From the NCBI GenBank assembly GCA_012103455.1, contig WLWT01000001.1, positions 1,164,001 to 1,228,000 on the forward strand: DNA of 64,000 bases. Direction: 5' to 3'. The translations under genes were made by a program, and so were the position numbers. Shown piece after piece: positions 17,133-24,876 of this stretch (positions are counted from its first letter, which is position 1; each line of letters starts with the position of its first letter). The stretch comes from Gammaproteobacteria bacterium. GTDB taxonomy: Bacteria; Pseudomonadota; Gammaproteobacteria; HK1. Below the pieces are notes generated by a model. That model was not told the origin of the DNA and searched no databases. It saw nothing but the letters and a program-made list of their open reading frames with translations.

Positions 17133-18062
17133 ATGGATGCTTACTACATCAGTGTCGCAAGCAACATGGGGATGATCGCGTTTATCGCGTTATCGGCTTA
17201 CTTGCTGCTGATCGTGGGCGAGATCTCGTTCGGGCAGCAGGCTTACTTCGCCATTGGCGCCTATGCTTCCGGCGTCGCCACCGCGCTCTGGGGCTGGAGT
17301 TTCTTGGCCGGACTGGGTGCCGGCATCGTATCGGCGGCGCTCGCCGCGGGATTGGTCGCCCTGCCAACCCTGCGCTTGCGCGGTCTTTATTTTTCCGTGG
17401 TGACCCTCGCCTTCGCGGAAATGGTGCGGCTTGGCTTCGAAGTCTTCACTTATCAAGTGGAAATCGACGGCGAACTCGTAGGCCCCAATGGATCGGATGG
17501 CTTCCGAGACATTCGCTATGTCTACGAAAGGGACGTATCCGACGTCGAATACATGCTTTGGATTTATGGCTTGTTGGTGCTTGTCCTAGCCGTGTTCTTC
17601 TTGGCCGAGCGGTCTCGCTTCGGCCTTGTGCTACGCATGATCGGAGAAGATCCTCTGCTCGCTGAAGTACAAGGGATCCGCGTCGTGCGGTGCAAGTTCT
17701 TCGCGGTAGTAGCGGCGGGCGCTATTGCGGGTATAGGGGGTGTTCTCTACGCACACTTGGCGACTTACGTAGAACCGAAAATATTCAACGTCATGCTGGG
17801 CGTGCATAGCCTTGCTTACGGCATCATCGGCGGTTTGGGAACCGCACTCGGGCCGCTGCTCGGGGTCTTTATCGATATCGGCTTATTGGAGTCGATTCGA
17901 GCATTGTCGGGTTACCGCATGATCGTGTTCGGTGCACTGGTAGCGTTGCTCCTGGTGGTACGTCCGCGTGGCTTACTGGATGAACGAACCGTCTACGCGA
18001 TTACGGCGCGGGCGCAGCGCTTATGGTCTTGCGGCGACGCAACGAAAAATGCTCCAAGTTAG
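17133..18062 (+). CDS. Branched-chain amino acid-type ABC permease (LivM), second set
   Basis: 309 residues from the ATG at 17133, chosen because it lies just after the LivH stop and starts the conserved region; the frame is open further upstream inside LivH. It carries LLLIVGEISFGQQAYFAIG, LPTLRLRGLYFSVVTLAFAE and GGLGTALGPLLGVFIDIGLL. Its end overlaps the next ATPase gene by 14 bp. Confidence 0.87.
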   Translation: MDAYYISVASNMGMIAFIALSAYLLLIVGEISFGQQAYFAIGAYASGVATALWGWSFLAGLGAGIVSAALAAGLVALPTLRLRGLYFSVVTLAFAEMVRLGFEVFTYQVEIDGELVGPNGSDGFRDIRYVYERDVSDVEYMLWIYGLLVLVLAVFFLAERSRFGLVLRMIGEDPLLAEVQGIRVVRCKFFAVVAAGAIAGIGGVLYAHLATYVEPKIFNVMLGVHSLAYGIIGGLGTALGPLLGVFIDIGLLESIRALSGYRMIVFGALVALLLVVRPRGLLDERTVYAITARAQRLWSCGDATKNAPS

Positions 18063-18765
18063 CAACTTGACGGTCTCATTCGGCGGTCTACGTGCACTTG
18101 AGAATGTGAGCATGCGCGTCGAACCGGGGGAAGTCATCGGCCTCATCGGCCCCAACGGATCGGGCAAGACCACGCTGCTAAACACTTTATCTGGCGTGTA
18201 TTCGCCCGATTCCGGATCAATATTGCTCGATGGCCGCGAGTTGGCCGGGCTCCCCGCGTTCGAGATCAATGGCCTAGGCGTTGCCCGGACATTTCAGAAC
18301 TTGAGATTGTTCAAGCGCATGACGGTGCTGCAAAACGTCATGGCCGCGGTGCGTACTGGCGATGTATCTCGCGCTCACGGTTTGCTCGATCTCGTCGGTC
18401 TCGCCGGTCACGCGAAAGCGTTAGCGGGCGAGTTGGGACTGCCGATGCAACGGCGGCTGGAACTTGCGCGGGCATTGATGGGCCATCCCAAGGTACTGCT
18501 GCTGGACGAACCCACCGGTGGGATGACGCCAGGTGAAACGGGCGCAATGGCGAACGTCATTCGCGAACAATTGAAAGGCGAGCAAAGCATCATCATCGTC
18601 GAACACAAAATAGCTTTGCTAAGACGCCTCTGCGGCCGTTTCGTGGCGCTGAACTTCGGTCAATGTATTGCCGATGGGAGTCCGGCAGCGGTGCTGAACG
18701 AGCCCGCGGTGCGCGAGGCTTATCTAGGTCCTGACGACGACACACTAGCGGCCTCTGACAGGTGA
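18049..18765 (+). CDS. ABC transporter ATPase (LivG-type), second set
   Basis: 238 residues from the ATG at 18049. Walker A is GPNGSGKTT (34-42) and Walker B VLLLDEPTGGMTP, with VARTFQNLRLFKRM as in LivG. The signature region reads LGLPMQRRLELARAL, lacking the usual GGE, as in some LivG proteins. It overlaps LivF by 4 bp (GTGA). Confidence 0.88.
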   Translation: MLQVSNLTVSFGGLRALENVSMRVEPGEVIGLIGPNGSGKTTLLNTLSGVYSPDSGSILLDGRELAGLPAFEINGLGVARTFQNLRLFKRMTVLQNVMAAVRTGDVSRAHGLLDLVGLAGHAKALAGELGLPMQRRLELARALMGHPKVLLLDEPTGGMTPGETGAMANVIREQLKGEQSIIIVEHKIALLRRLCGRFVALNFGQCIADGSPAAVLNEPAVREAYLGPDDDTLAASDR

Positions 18766-19505
18766 CGGCATCAGCTGCCAAACCGCTGCTCAGGGTGGAC
18801 GGATTAATCGTTCGCTACGGTCGGCGTCTCGCCGTCAACAATATCACCCTGTCATTGGATGCGGGCGAAATCGTGGCGGTGGTTGGGCCCAACGGTGCTG
18901 GCAAGTCATCGACGATGCAGGCGGTGCAAGGTCTGGTTCCGCTGGCCGCCGGCCGAGTACAGTACGCGGGTCAAGATATCACTGGACAGCCTGCTCATAG
19001 ACTGGTGCGCCAAGGACTGGTTTACGTACCAGAGGGCCGAGAGTTGTTCGGCGGGCTGACAGTGGCGGAAAATCTTGCCATTGGCGCTCAAGGCGCGGGC
19101 CACCGGCGGCTTAGCGACGATGAGCGAGGAGCGATACTGGCCAACTTTCCGATGTTGGCCGAACGGCTGACGGAGCCGGCATCTAGCTTGTCGGGTGGAC
19201 AGGCACAAATGCTGGCTCTGGCCCGCGCGTTGACGGCGAAACCGACATTGCTGATGCTGGACGAACCGACACTGGGGCTCTCGCCTCGGGCAGCCCGCGA
19301 GGTACTGACTCTGGTGCGAGGACTGCCGGCGAAAGGTATCTCCGTGCTGCTCGTCGAGCAAAGTGTCCGGCAAGCGTTGCGGGTGTCGCAGCGGGCGTAC
19401 GTCATGGAGCACGGGGCGGTCACATTAGAAGGCCCGGCTAGTGAAATAGCGCAACATGCCGGAGTAGCAGAGGCTTATCTGGGTACCGACTATGCAGCGC
19501 AGTAG
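18762..19505 (+). CDS. ABC transporter ATPase (LivF-type), second set
   Basis: 247 residues from a GTG at 18762. Walker A is GPNGAGKSS (42-50), with a serine where LivF usually has Thr. The signature is LSGGQAQMLALARAL and Walker B LLMLDEPTLGLSP. It is the last ATPase of the operon. The next gene, a small secreted protein, starts 11 bp later. Confidence 0.88.
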   Translation: MTASAAKPLLRVDGLIVRYGRRLAVNNITLSLDAGEIVAVVGPNGAGKSSTMQAVQGLVPLAAGRVQYAGQDITGQPAHRLVRQGLVYVPEGRELFGGLTVAENLAIGAQGAGHRRLSDDERGAILANFPMLAERLTEPASSLSGGQAQMLALARALTAKPTLLMLDEPTLGLSPRAAREVLTLVRGLPAKGISVLLVEQSVRQALRVSQRAYVMEHGAVTLEGPASEIAQHAGVAEAYLGTDYAAQ

Positions 19506-19516
19506 CGGGTGTAATC

Positions 19517-19894
19517 ATGCGAAGTTTATCGATTGCAACAATCTGTCTGGGATTATTCTGGTGGGCGGCGAGTAGCGTTGCTGGCGAGCGAGCGAGCGCA
19601 TCCGTCCAGTGCCAACCGACTGACCAACACCTGGTCTACGTTTGCGATATTCGGCTCGTCGGCAGGAAGTCCAAGAAACCCTTGGCCGGCGCTGAACTCA
19701 CCGTCAAAGCTGACATGCCATCAATGCCTATGGCGCACAATGTTCGGCCAGCAAACGCGACACCGACGGCTGATGCCGGGGTCTACACGGTCGAGTTGGA
19801 GTTGGAAATGCACGGCGAATGGGCGCTCACCTTGGATGTGAGTGGACCGACTCGCGATCGGGTGATCCGCAAGCTTGAATTCTTGCCGAAATAG
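19517..19894 (+). CDS. Secreted FixH/YtkA-like small domain protein
   Basis: 125 residues. A signal peptide (MRSLSIATICLGLFWWAASS, cleavage after VAG) is followed by a small beta-sandwich. The pattern GAELTVKADMPSMPMAHNV and VYTVELELEMHGEWALTL resembles the FixH/YtkA-like family, several of which act in copper handling or membrane complex assembly. The Met-rich MPSMPMAH stretch would suit metal contact. It is the last gene after the double ABC set and may be co-transcribed; a link to transport is not shown. Confidence 0.6.
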   Translation: MRSLSIATICLGLFWWAASSVAGERASASVQCQPTDQHLVYVCDIRLVGRKSKKPLAGAELTVKADMPSMPMAHNVRPANATPTADAGVYTVELELEMHGEWALTLDVSGPTRDRVIRKLEFLPK

Positions 19895-19949
19895 CGAGGA
19901 GGGGCTGCGCTGGCTGAAACGCTGACAGTTAGATGCCTACGGAGCACCA

Positions 19950-20213
19950 GTGATGGTTAAACAATGGCCGGTTTTTTTCTATCACTTAGTGATGGGTGTC
20001 ACTTCGCTGTGTATGTGTTTGTCCGTGCAGGCAGATGAATCGAAGGCTTTGAAATTGATCGGCTCCCGCGTTGTGGACATGAACGGACATCTAGTGCAGA
20101 TGGGAATGGACAATGATCGGCTCCTAGTGCTATCAATGGGACAAAGCCTACGAGATTGGATAACGCGACTTCTAATGGATGGAAGCGGGCGGTACTCGAA
20201 AAGTAGAGTCTAG
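19950..20213 (+). CDS. Truncated secreted protein fragment, unrecognised
   Basis: 87 residues. The first 30 form a signal peptide, then comes SKALKLIGSRVVDMNGHLVQ. From about 20113 on, the frame runs into DNA that on the other strand encodes a sterol-desaturase-like fragment, so the natural C-terminus is lost. I do not recognise the family. Probably a broken gene. Confidence 0.4.
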   Translation: MMVKQWPVFFYHLVMGVTSLCMCLSVQADESKALKLIGSRVVDMNGHLVQMGMDNDRLLVLSMGQSLRDWITRLLMDGSGRYSKSRV

Positions 20214-20548
20214 GCGTGCTGTGATGGACCGCGTGGAGCCGCCAAAGTAACGTCCAGATATGGCTCAGCCGATGGGGCCAATACAGGCAGAAGTCGGCGA
20301 TGGCGATGGCCAAGAGCATGTAGCAGGGGTGGCCATTGGTGGAGCCAGACGGTGGTATCGAGGGCGTCCTTAAGCGCTCTACCGAGGCTCATGCCCGCCA
20401 GCAAGACCAGCGGGCTTACACTTTCAGGGGTGATGGCTTTCAGGGGTGATGGCCATTGAGGCGAATAGATATCCGATATCGACGCGAAACTCGCCGCTAT
20501 CGCGCTTCCAGACCCTTGCATAGGGCAGAAGTTCGTTCGGCCAACCAC
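20113..20548 (-). pseudogene. Fatty-acid hydroxylase/sterol desaturase superfamily fragment
   Basis: The minus-strand frame from 20319 gives ADFCLYWPHRLSHIWTLLWR, LHAVHHSTPRLYF, ARFHPLEVALSNLVG. These are the HxxxH-HxxHH histidine clusters of integral-membrane di-iron hydroxylases. The protein stops making sense below about 20113, where the second histidine block would lie, and upstream the frame is broken. A 17-bp duplication (about 20423-20456) lies in the upstream part. It is unrelated in sequence detail to the intact superfamily member at 21824. Confidence 0.6.
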
Positions 20549-20629
20549 ATAGGGCGACAGCCAGTGTTACGGCCGGCACCAGGGCAAATTGCGACATCAA
20601 TTTCTACCAACGGGTCAAGCACTCCGCTG

Positions 20630-21262
20630 CTATGGGTGTGGACAAGCACCGGTCTCCATGCAAATACCCCGACGAATGGTGCTTTCCCTTACGCGCCTTC
20701 CCCCAACTTCGAAAGACGACAGATTCTGGAGAAAAGTGACTGGAGCTTCTGTAGCGTCACCCTTTTCGTCAAACAGCTTTAATTCAGCAGAGACGTCATT
20801 GGTGATCCCCTCAATTACAGATTTTGCGTACAAATGAACAGGATTCCTGCCGTATATACAACTACCGTCTCTTCTCGTTGCTGCTTTACTACCAACGCAA
20901 TCACGTGGTGGAGCGTAGGCTTCCATAATCTGGAAAGCCGACTTACGCTTGCGCCTTATGTAAGCCGTACGAGTGTTGCGAACAATTGCTCTAGCCGCCC
21001 AGAATCCAGTTTTGAACGCTGTGTGGTGGTCTGAATCTTTCCCCAGCCTGCCCTTCCACCCAAAGTCCTTCAAACACCAGTAATTGTTGAGCTTCATGCA
21101 GCGTACGGTTTTATGCCGCTCCAGCTGTTGCTCTGTGATGATTAGGTGCGAAATAGCTTCGGACTTCCAATTGTTCACTAGGCGGCTTTCCAGGTCGTAC
21201 TCAGGCCCTGCCAAACCAGACTGAGATACAACGGTAGCTAATACTAGGGTTGCTAGTCGCAT
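20630..21262 (-). CDS. Conserved-looking secreted protein, possibly P5/murein-related
   Basis: 210 residues with a signal peptide (MRLATLVLATVVSQSGLAGP). The central segment KLNNYWCLKDFGWKGRLGKD, the aromatic FKTGFWAARAIVRN and SAFQIMEAYAPPRDCVGSKA recall proteins related to the phage P5 structural/murein-degrading family, in which a partly conserved region is followed by WAP. The four cysteines could form disulphides. The frame is intact, and the gene runs towards the desaturase fragment. I am not sure of the family. Confidence 0.45.
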   Translation of the reverse strand: MRLATLVLATVVSQSGLAGPEYDLESRLVNNWKSEAISHLIITEQQLERHKTVRCMKLNNYWCLKDFGWKGRLGKDSDHHTAFKTGFWAARAIVRNTRTAYIRRKRKSAFQIMEAYAPPRDCVGSKAATRRDGSCIYGRNPVHLYAKSVIEGITNDVSAELKLFDEKGDATEAPVTFLQNLSSFEVGGRRVRESTIRRGICMETGACPHP

Positions 21263-21395
21263 CGATTACTCTCCTTATCTCACCCAACAGCCGACTTGTT
21301 TGCCAGGAGGCGTTTTGTTCCTGAAAAGTCTAGTTGTGGCGGCCATGAGCCATGCCTTCAAGGCGATCCCCAAGCAGACCCAAGGCTGACAGCCA

Positions 21396-21827
21396 TCAAG
21401 CCCGGATTTTCTTGATGACGGTGGAAAACGTGAACACCGTGCGCTCCCCCACGAACTCGCAGCCACGCACAAACACCATGGAACGGGTCTCGCGCATCAC
21501 CTCGCCCTGTGCTGCCAGCAAGTCGCCGCTATGCACCGGCGCCATGAAGTCAGATGTCATGGAAATAGTCGCGCCCATGCCGCCGAGGGCCTCACGGGCG
21601 ATGACAAAGGCGGTGTAGTCGGCGAACGCCATCAACAGTCCGCCGTGCACGATGCCACCCGCGTTGCAGTGGCGGTGCGCTATATCCACGGCGCATTCGG
21701 GTGAACCGTTCGCCATCCTTTCGTAGAAGGGACCGATGTGATCTTCATACGGGTCCCATCCCGCCAGGGTGTGGTAGCCGGCTAGGCGGCCAGTGCCAGG
21801 CGTGCCAGCGGGGCGCTCCGGTTTCAT
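21396..21827 (-). CDS. PaaI-type thioesterase (hotdog fold)
   Basis: 143 residues. The hotdog core shows NAGGIVHGGLLMAFADYTAF, followed by SMTSDFMAPVHSGDLL. This is the pattern of PaaI-like acyl-CoA thioesterases, in which the GGxxHGG segment lies beside the catalytic acid/base of the helix. The start ATG overlaps the stop of the upstream desaturase-like gene by 4 bp, so the two are coupled. The substrate is unknown. Confidence 0.8.
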   Translation of the reverse strand: MKPERPAGTPGTGRLAGYHTLAGWDPYEDHIGPFYERMANGSPECAVDIAHRHCNAGGIVHGGLLMAFADYTAFVIAREALGGMGATISMTSDFMAPVHSGDLLAAQGEVMRETRSMVFVRGCEFVGERTVFTFSTVIKKIRA

Positions 21828-22612
21828 ACTATTTGCGGCTCGCGTTGTAAAAACTCGTATTCCGATTCCATCACATCGGTCCCCATCAGCTTATCCCAAA
21901 AGCGGAAATACAAGCCGTAGTTGCAGCGGTAGTGCTGGTGGTGAAGGTTGTGATGGGCGGCGGAGATGAATAGCTTGCCGCCGCGGCCCCGCAACCAGCC
22001 GTCCGGCATGATCTCGTAGCCGGTGTGATTGAGCACCCCGGTGACCGTCATGATGATCAGCATGAACATGAGGGCGCCTACGTGGATGGGCACAAAAAAC
22101 GTCATCACGGGCACGGCGATGGAGCCGATGATCGCCACCCACGGATGAAACGAGAAAGCGGCCCACGGCGTTGGCTGGCGCGACTCATGGTGCACCCGGT
22201 GAAGGTACTTAAAGACAGACGGGTGATGCATCCACCGGTGGGTCCAATAGAAATAGGTATCGTGCACGAAAAGATAAGCGAATAGGCTGGCTACCACATA
22301 CCACCAGCCATAATCGGAGACATCCGTGTAGAGGGCAGTGCCGCCCGCTTTCCATGCTTCGACGATGATGGCACCGGCGATGGTATAGATGATCGAGGAC
22401 AGCAACGACCAGCGGATTTCGCTCAGGATCAATGCCTTATCGGGGCGTATGCCGGTCAGCCGGCGGGCGGTAAGCTGCTCCTGCGGGCGTACCCACAAAA
22501 GCCAATAAAACAACCCCGACACCATAAAGTAGCGCACCACCATGATGAGGTAGAGCGCCGCGAACGTGGTGAGGAAACCCTGCCAAGTCACCGCTAGCCT
22601 CCGATCAGTCAA
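21824..22612 (-). CDS. Fatty-acid hydroxylase/sterol desaturase superfamily membrane enzyme
   Basis: 262 residues, about four membrane helices, with the full set of histidine boxes: HDTYFYWTHRWMHH, LHRVHHES and HHNLHHQHYRCNYG. These bind a di-iron centre and hydroxylate or desaturate lipids. It is followed by a thioesterase with 4-bp overlap. Its start region faces the divergent hydrolase gene at 22777 across a repeat-rich spacer. The substrate (sterol, hopanoid or carotenoid/fatty acid) cannot be told from sequence. Confidence 0.85.
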   Translation of the reverse strand: MTDRRLAVTWQGFLTTFAALYLIMVVRYFMVSGLFYWLLWVRPQEQLTARRLTGIRPDKALILSEIRWSLLSSIIYTIAGAIIVEAWKAGGTALYTDVSDYGWWYVVASLFAYLFVHDTYFYWTHRWMHHPSVFKYLHRVHHESRQPTPWAAFSFHPWVAIIGSIAVPVMTFFVPIHVGALMFMLIIMTVTGVLNHTGYEIMPDGWLRGRGGKLFISAAHHNLHHQHYRCNYGLYFRFWDKLMGTDVMESEYEFLQREPQIV

Positions 22613-22652
22613 ACGATGCGCTATCGCATCCGCCCGTCCACCTATCCCCCTG

Positions 22653-22692
22653 TCAATCGGGCCCCATCAATCGGGCCCCATCAATCGGGGCC
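22653..22692. repeat. 14-bp tandem repeat, about 2.9 units
   Basis: TCAATCGGGCCCCA is repeated nearly three times in the spacer between two divergent genes. Each unit contains GGGCCC. It may change promoter spacing; no direct evidence of function. Confidence 0.75.
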
Positions 22693-22723
22693 GCCTATTT
22701 TGCGTGAACGTACAGCACTCGTC

Positions 22724-22772
22724 ACATACAAAAGTGAGGATATACAAAGGTGACGATATACAAAGGGGCTGC
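22724..22772. repeat. 16-bp tandem repeat, three units
   Basis: Three imperfect copies of ATATACAAAGGTGACG-like sequence precede the hydrolase gene. The last copy supplies AAAGGGG, which serves as the probable ribosome-binding site of the ATG at 22777. Confidence 0.65.
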
Positions 22773-22776
22773 GCGA

Positions 22777-23688
22777 ATGGTAAAAGTCCGCCCGGATGGC
22801 GAGTTACAGCAGACAAGCGCGATGACCCCCAGCGAATCCATATACGTGACGGTACGCGGCCTTCAGTACCACTGCCGCACCTGGGGCAACCCGGACCACC
22901 GCCGCCTGTTCTTCCTGCACGGTTTTCAAGACGTGTCCGCCTCCTGGCAGTTCACGGTCGATGCGCTGGCCCGCGGCTGGTACGTGATAGCACCGGACTG
23001 GCGCGGCTATGGCCTATCGCAGTTCAGCGGCCAGGACGCCTATTGGGCGCCGGATCTGGTGGCGGACCTCGACGTCATTCTCGATCACTTCGAGCCGGAC
23101 TTCCCCGCCCGCCTGGTGGCCCACAGTATGGGCGGCAACACGGCGGCGCTATACGCGGCAGCGGTACCTGGAAGAATCGAGAAATTCGTCAACATCGAAG
23201 GGATGGGAGGCATGCCGGCGCCCGTGGACGAACTGCCGCGGCGCTACGGCAAATGGCTACAACAACTCGCCCAAGGCACCCGGCAGCGGCCTTATATGGA
23301 TTTTCAGGACTTTGCCGAACGCATGATGGCGGAAAACCCGCACCTCACCCCTGAGCGGGCCGAGTTCCTGGTTCAACATTGGGGCATGAAAGATGAGGAC
23401 GGCACCGTTATCCGCCGCGCCGATCCGGCGCACATGCAGGTCAAACCGGATATTTGGCGGCTGGACGAGGCGATGGCCTGCTGGCGGCGCATAGACGCTC
23501 CCATGCTGTGGGTGGAGGGCGCGCAGTCACGTTTTGTCAACCTGATGCGGGGACAGCCGGACGGTTATGAGGCCCGGCTGGCGGCGTTTCAAAGCCTGGC
23601 CGGTGTTATGACGGTGGAGAACGCCGGCCACAACGTACACCACGATCAGCCCGAGGCTCTGGCCAAGGCGATTGAGGACTTCATGTAA
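22777..23688 (+). CDS. Alpha/beta hydrolase (MhpC-like)
   Basis: 303 residues from the ATG at 22777, chosen for AAAGGGG upstream; the frame is open to 22750, and a further ATG exists at 22822. The oxyanion motif is FLHGFQDVSASW, the nucleophile Ser is in AHSMGGN, the acid probably Asp in the RIDAPMLWVEGAQ region, and the base His in ENAGHNVHHDQPE. The overall pattern is a soluble esterase/lyase-type hydrolase of unknown substrate. Confidence 0.82.
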   Translation: MVKVRPDGELQQTSAMTPSESIYVTVRGLQYHCRTWGNPDHRRLFFLHGFQDVSASWQFTVDALARGWYVIAPDWRGYGLSQFSGQDAYWAPDLVADLDVILDHFEPDFPARLVAHSMGGNTAALYAAAVPGRIEKFVNIEGMGGMPAPVDELPRRYGKWLQQLAQGTRQRPYMDFQDFAERMMAENPHLTPERAEFLVQHWGMKDEDGTVIRRADPAHMQVKPDIWRLDEAMACWRRIDAPMLWVEGAQSRFVNLMRGQPDGYEARLAAFQSLAGVMTVENAGHNVHHDQPEALAKAIEDFM

Positions 23689-23715
23689 TGGGTTGGGCCG
23701 TCCAGTGGCAACGGG

Positions 23716-24498
23716 TTAGCGGTTGCGCTCATAGACAAGCCGCAGGCCGGTCAAAGTCAGATTCTCATCGACGTGGGTAAATTCATCGGTGTGATCAGCG
23801 ATAACCGCTGCCAAACCGCCGGTGGCAATAACCTTCACCCCCTCCGGCGCCTGCGGCGAGAGTTCAGCGCGAAACCGGTGAATCATGCCCTCCACCAAGC
23901 CGACGTAGCCGTACAGCAGTCCCGATTGAATGGCACGAGTGGTATTGCCGCCTATGGCCCGCTCAGGCGGATCCAGATCCACTCGCCGCAACAATGAAGT
24001 CGCTTGATAGAGGGCATCTGCCGCCAGATGAATGCCCGGCGAGATCGCGCCGCCCAGATATTCCCGCTGCGCCGAAATAGCATCGAACACGGTGGCGGTG
24101 CCAAAATCGACCACGATGGCCGGGCCACCATACAACTGCACCGCCGAGACCGCATCCACCAGGCGATCCGCCCCCACATCCTGGGGCCGGTCGTATAGAT
24201 TGGTGAGCCCCAACTGCGTATCGTGGCCCACGACCATCGGCTCGCAGCCCACCAATCCCGTCAGTGCCCGGCAGACGATTTCCGTCAGCGGCGGCACCAC
24301 GCTACAGATAGCAACGGCGTCTATATCGCCCGGAGCGACACCCCGGCGCTCCAACAACGCCGCCAGCAGCAACAGATACTCATCATCCGTACGCCTTGAA
24401 TCGGCGGTGAGCCGCCACGTGGCGGTGAGATCGCGATCACTGAAAACCCCCACGGTAACGTGGGTGTTGCCTACATCAATGACCATTAAGACGTGCAT
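23716..24498 (-). CDS. coaX: Type III pantothenate kinase
   Basis: 260 residues. It carries the actin-like ATPase motifs DVGNTHVTVGVF near the N-terminus, the GADR motif (109-112) and DFGTATVFD (131-139). It performs the first step of CoA synthesis, phosphorylating pantothenate; type III enzymes are not feedback-inhibited by CoA. An in-frame ATG (residue 5) could also be the start. birA, a common neighbour, is not present here because the upstream side is occupied by a CoA-transferase fragment. Confidence 0.92.
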   Translation of the reverse strand: MHVLMVIDVGNTHVTVGVFSDRDLTATWRLTADSRRTDDEYLLLLAALLERRGVAPGDIDAVAICSVVPPLTEIVCRALTGLVGCEPMVVGHDTQLGLTNLYDRPQDVGADRLVDAVSAVQLYGGPAIVVDFGTATVFDAISAQREYLGGAISPGIHLAADALYQATSLLRRVDLDPPERAIGGNTTRAIQSGLLYGYVGLVEGMIHRFRAELSPQAPEGVKVIATGGLAAVIADHTDEFTHVDENLTLTGLRLVYERNR

Positions 24499-24601
24499 GG
24501 GCGGGCGATTCTAGCAACGCCCAAAGGCGCTGTGCGAGACGAAATATAACTCCCACCCCAACGCGCATCAGGTATGCGCAAGGGACGTAATTGAAGGAAG
24601 A

Positions 24602-24708
24602 TATGTCACCTATGGCCGCAGGCTGACGCCTCACCGCCGGCCCTATCCGACAGCGGACGGTTATGTGTGCGTGTTGCCGTATAACAACAAACACTGGCGC
24701 CAGCGCCG
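24602..24708 (+). pseudogene. CaiB/BaiF-type CoA-transferase, internal fragment
   Basis: The plus-strand segment reads TPHRRPYPTADGYVCVLPYN followed by NKHWR, a block characteristic of family III CoA-transferases. The flanking sequence gives no more of the gene on either side. The matching C-terminal end of such a gene lies at 27530-27673, on the other side of the restriction-modification island, in the same orientation. Confidence 0.65.
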
Positions 24709-24876
24709 ATCCACTCCAGCGCCTCTGCGAGCCAACCGCGTTGTAGTGCGCCGGATCGGAAACCGTCGCGGACGGATAAGCCAGTGGGCCGAATACGAGT
24801 CTCTCGTCTGTCAAGGTCTGTATTGCACTCGGGCATCGTGCCCTCCAAGCTGGGCCTCAACACTGGTAACTTTTGC

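Noticed and set aside
11457..19505. Assigning the transporter to leucine/isoleucine/valine
   Set aside because: The family transports many ligands; neither binding-pocket residues nor neighbours prove branched-chain amino acids.
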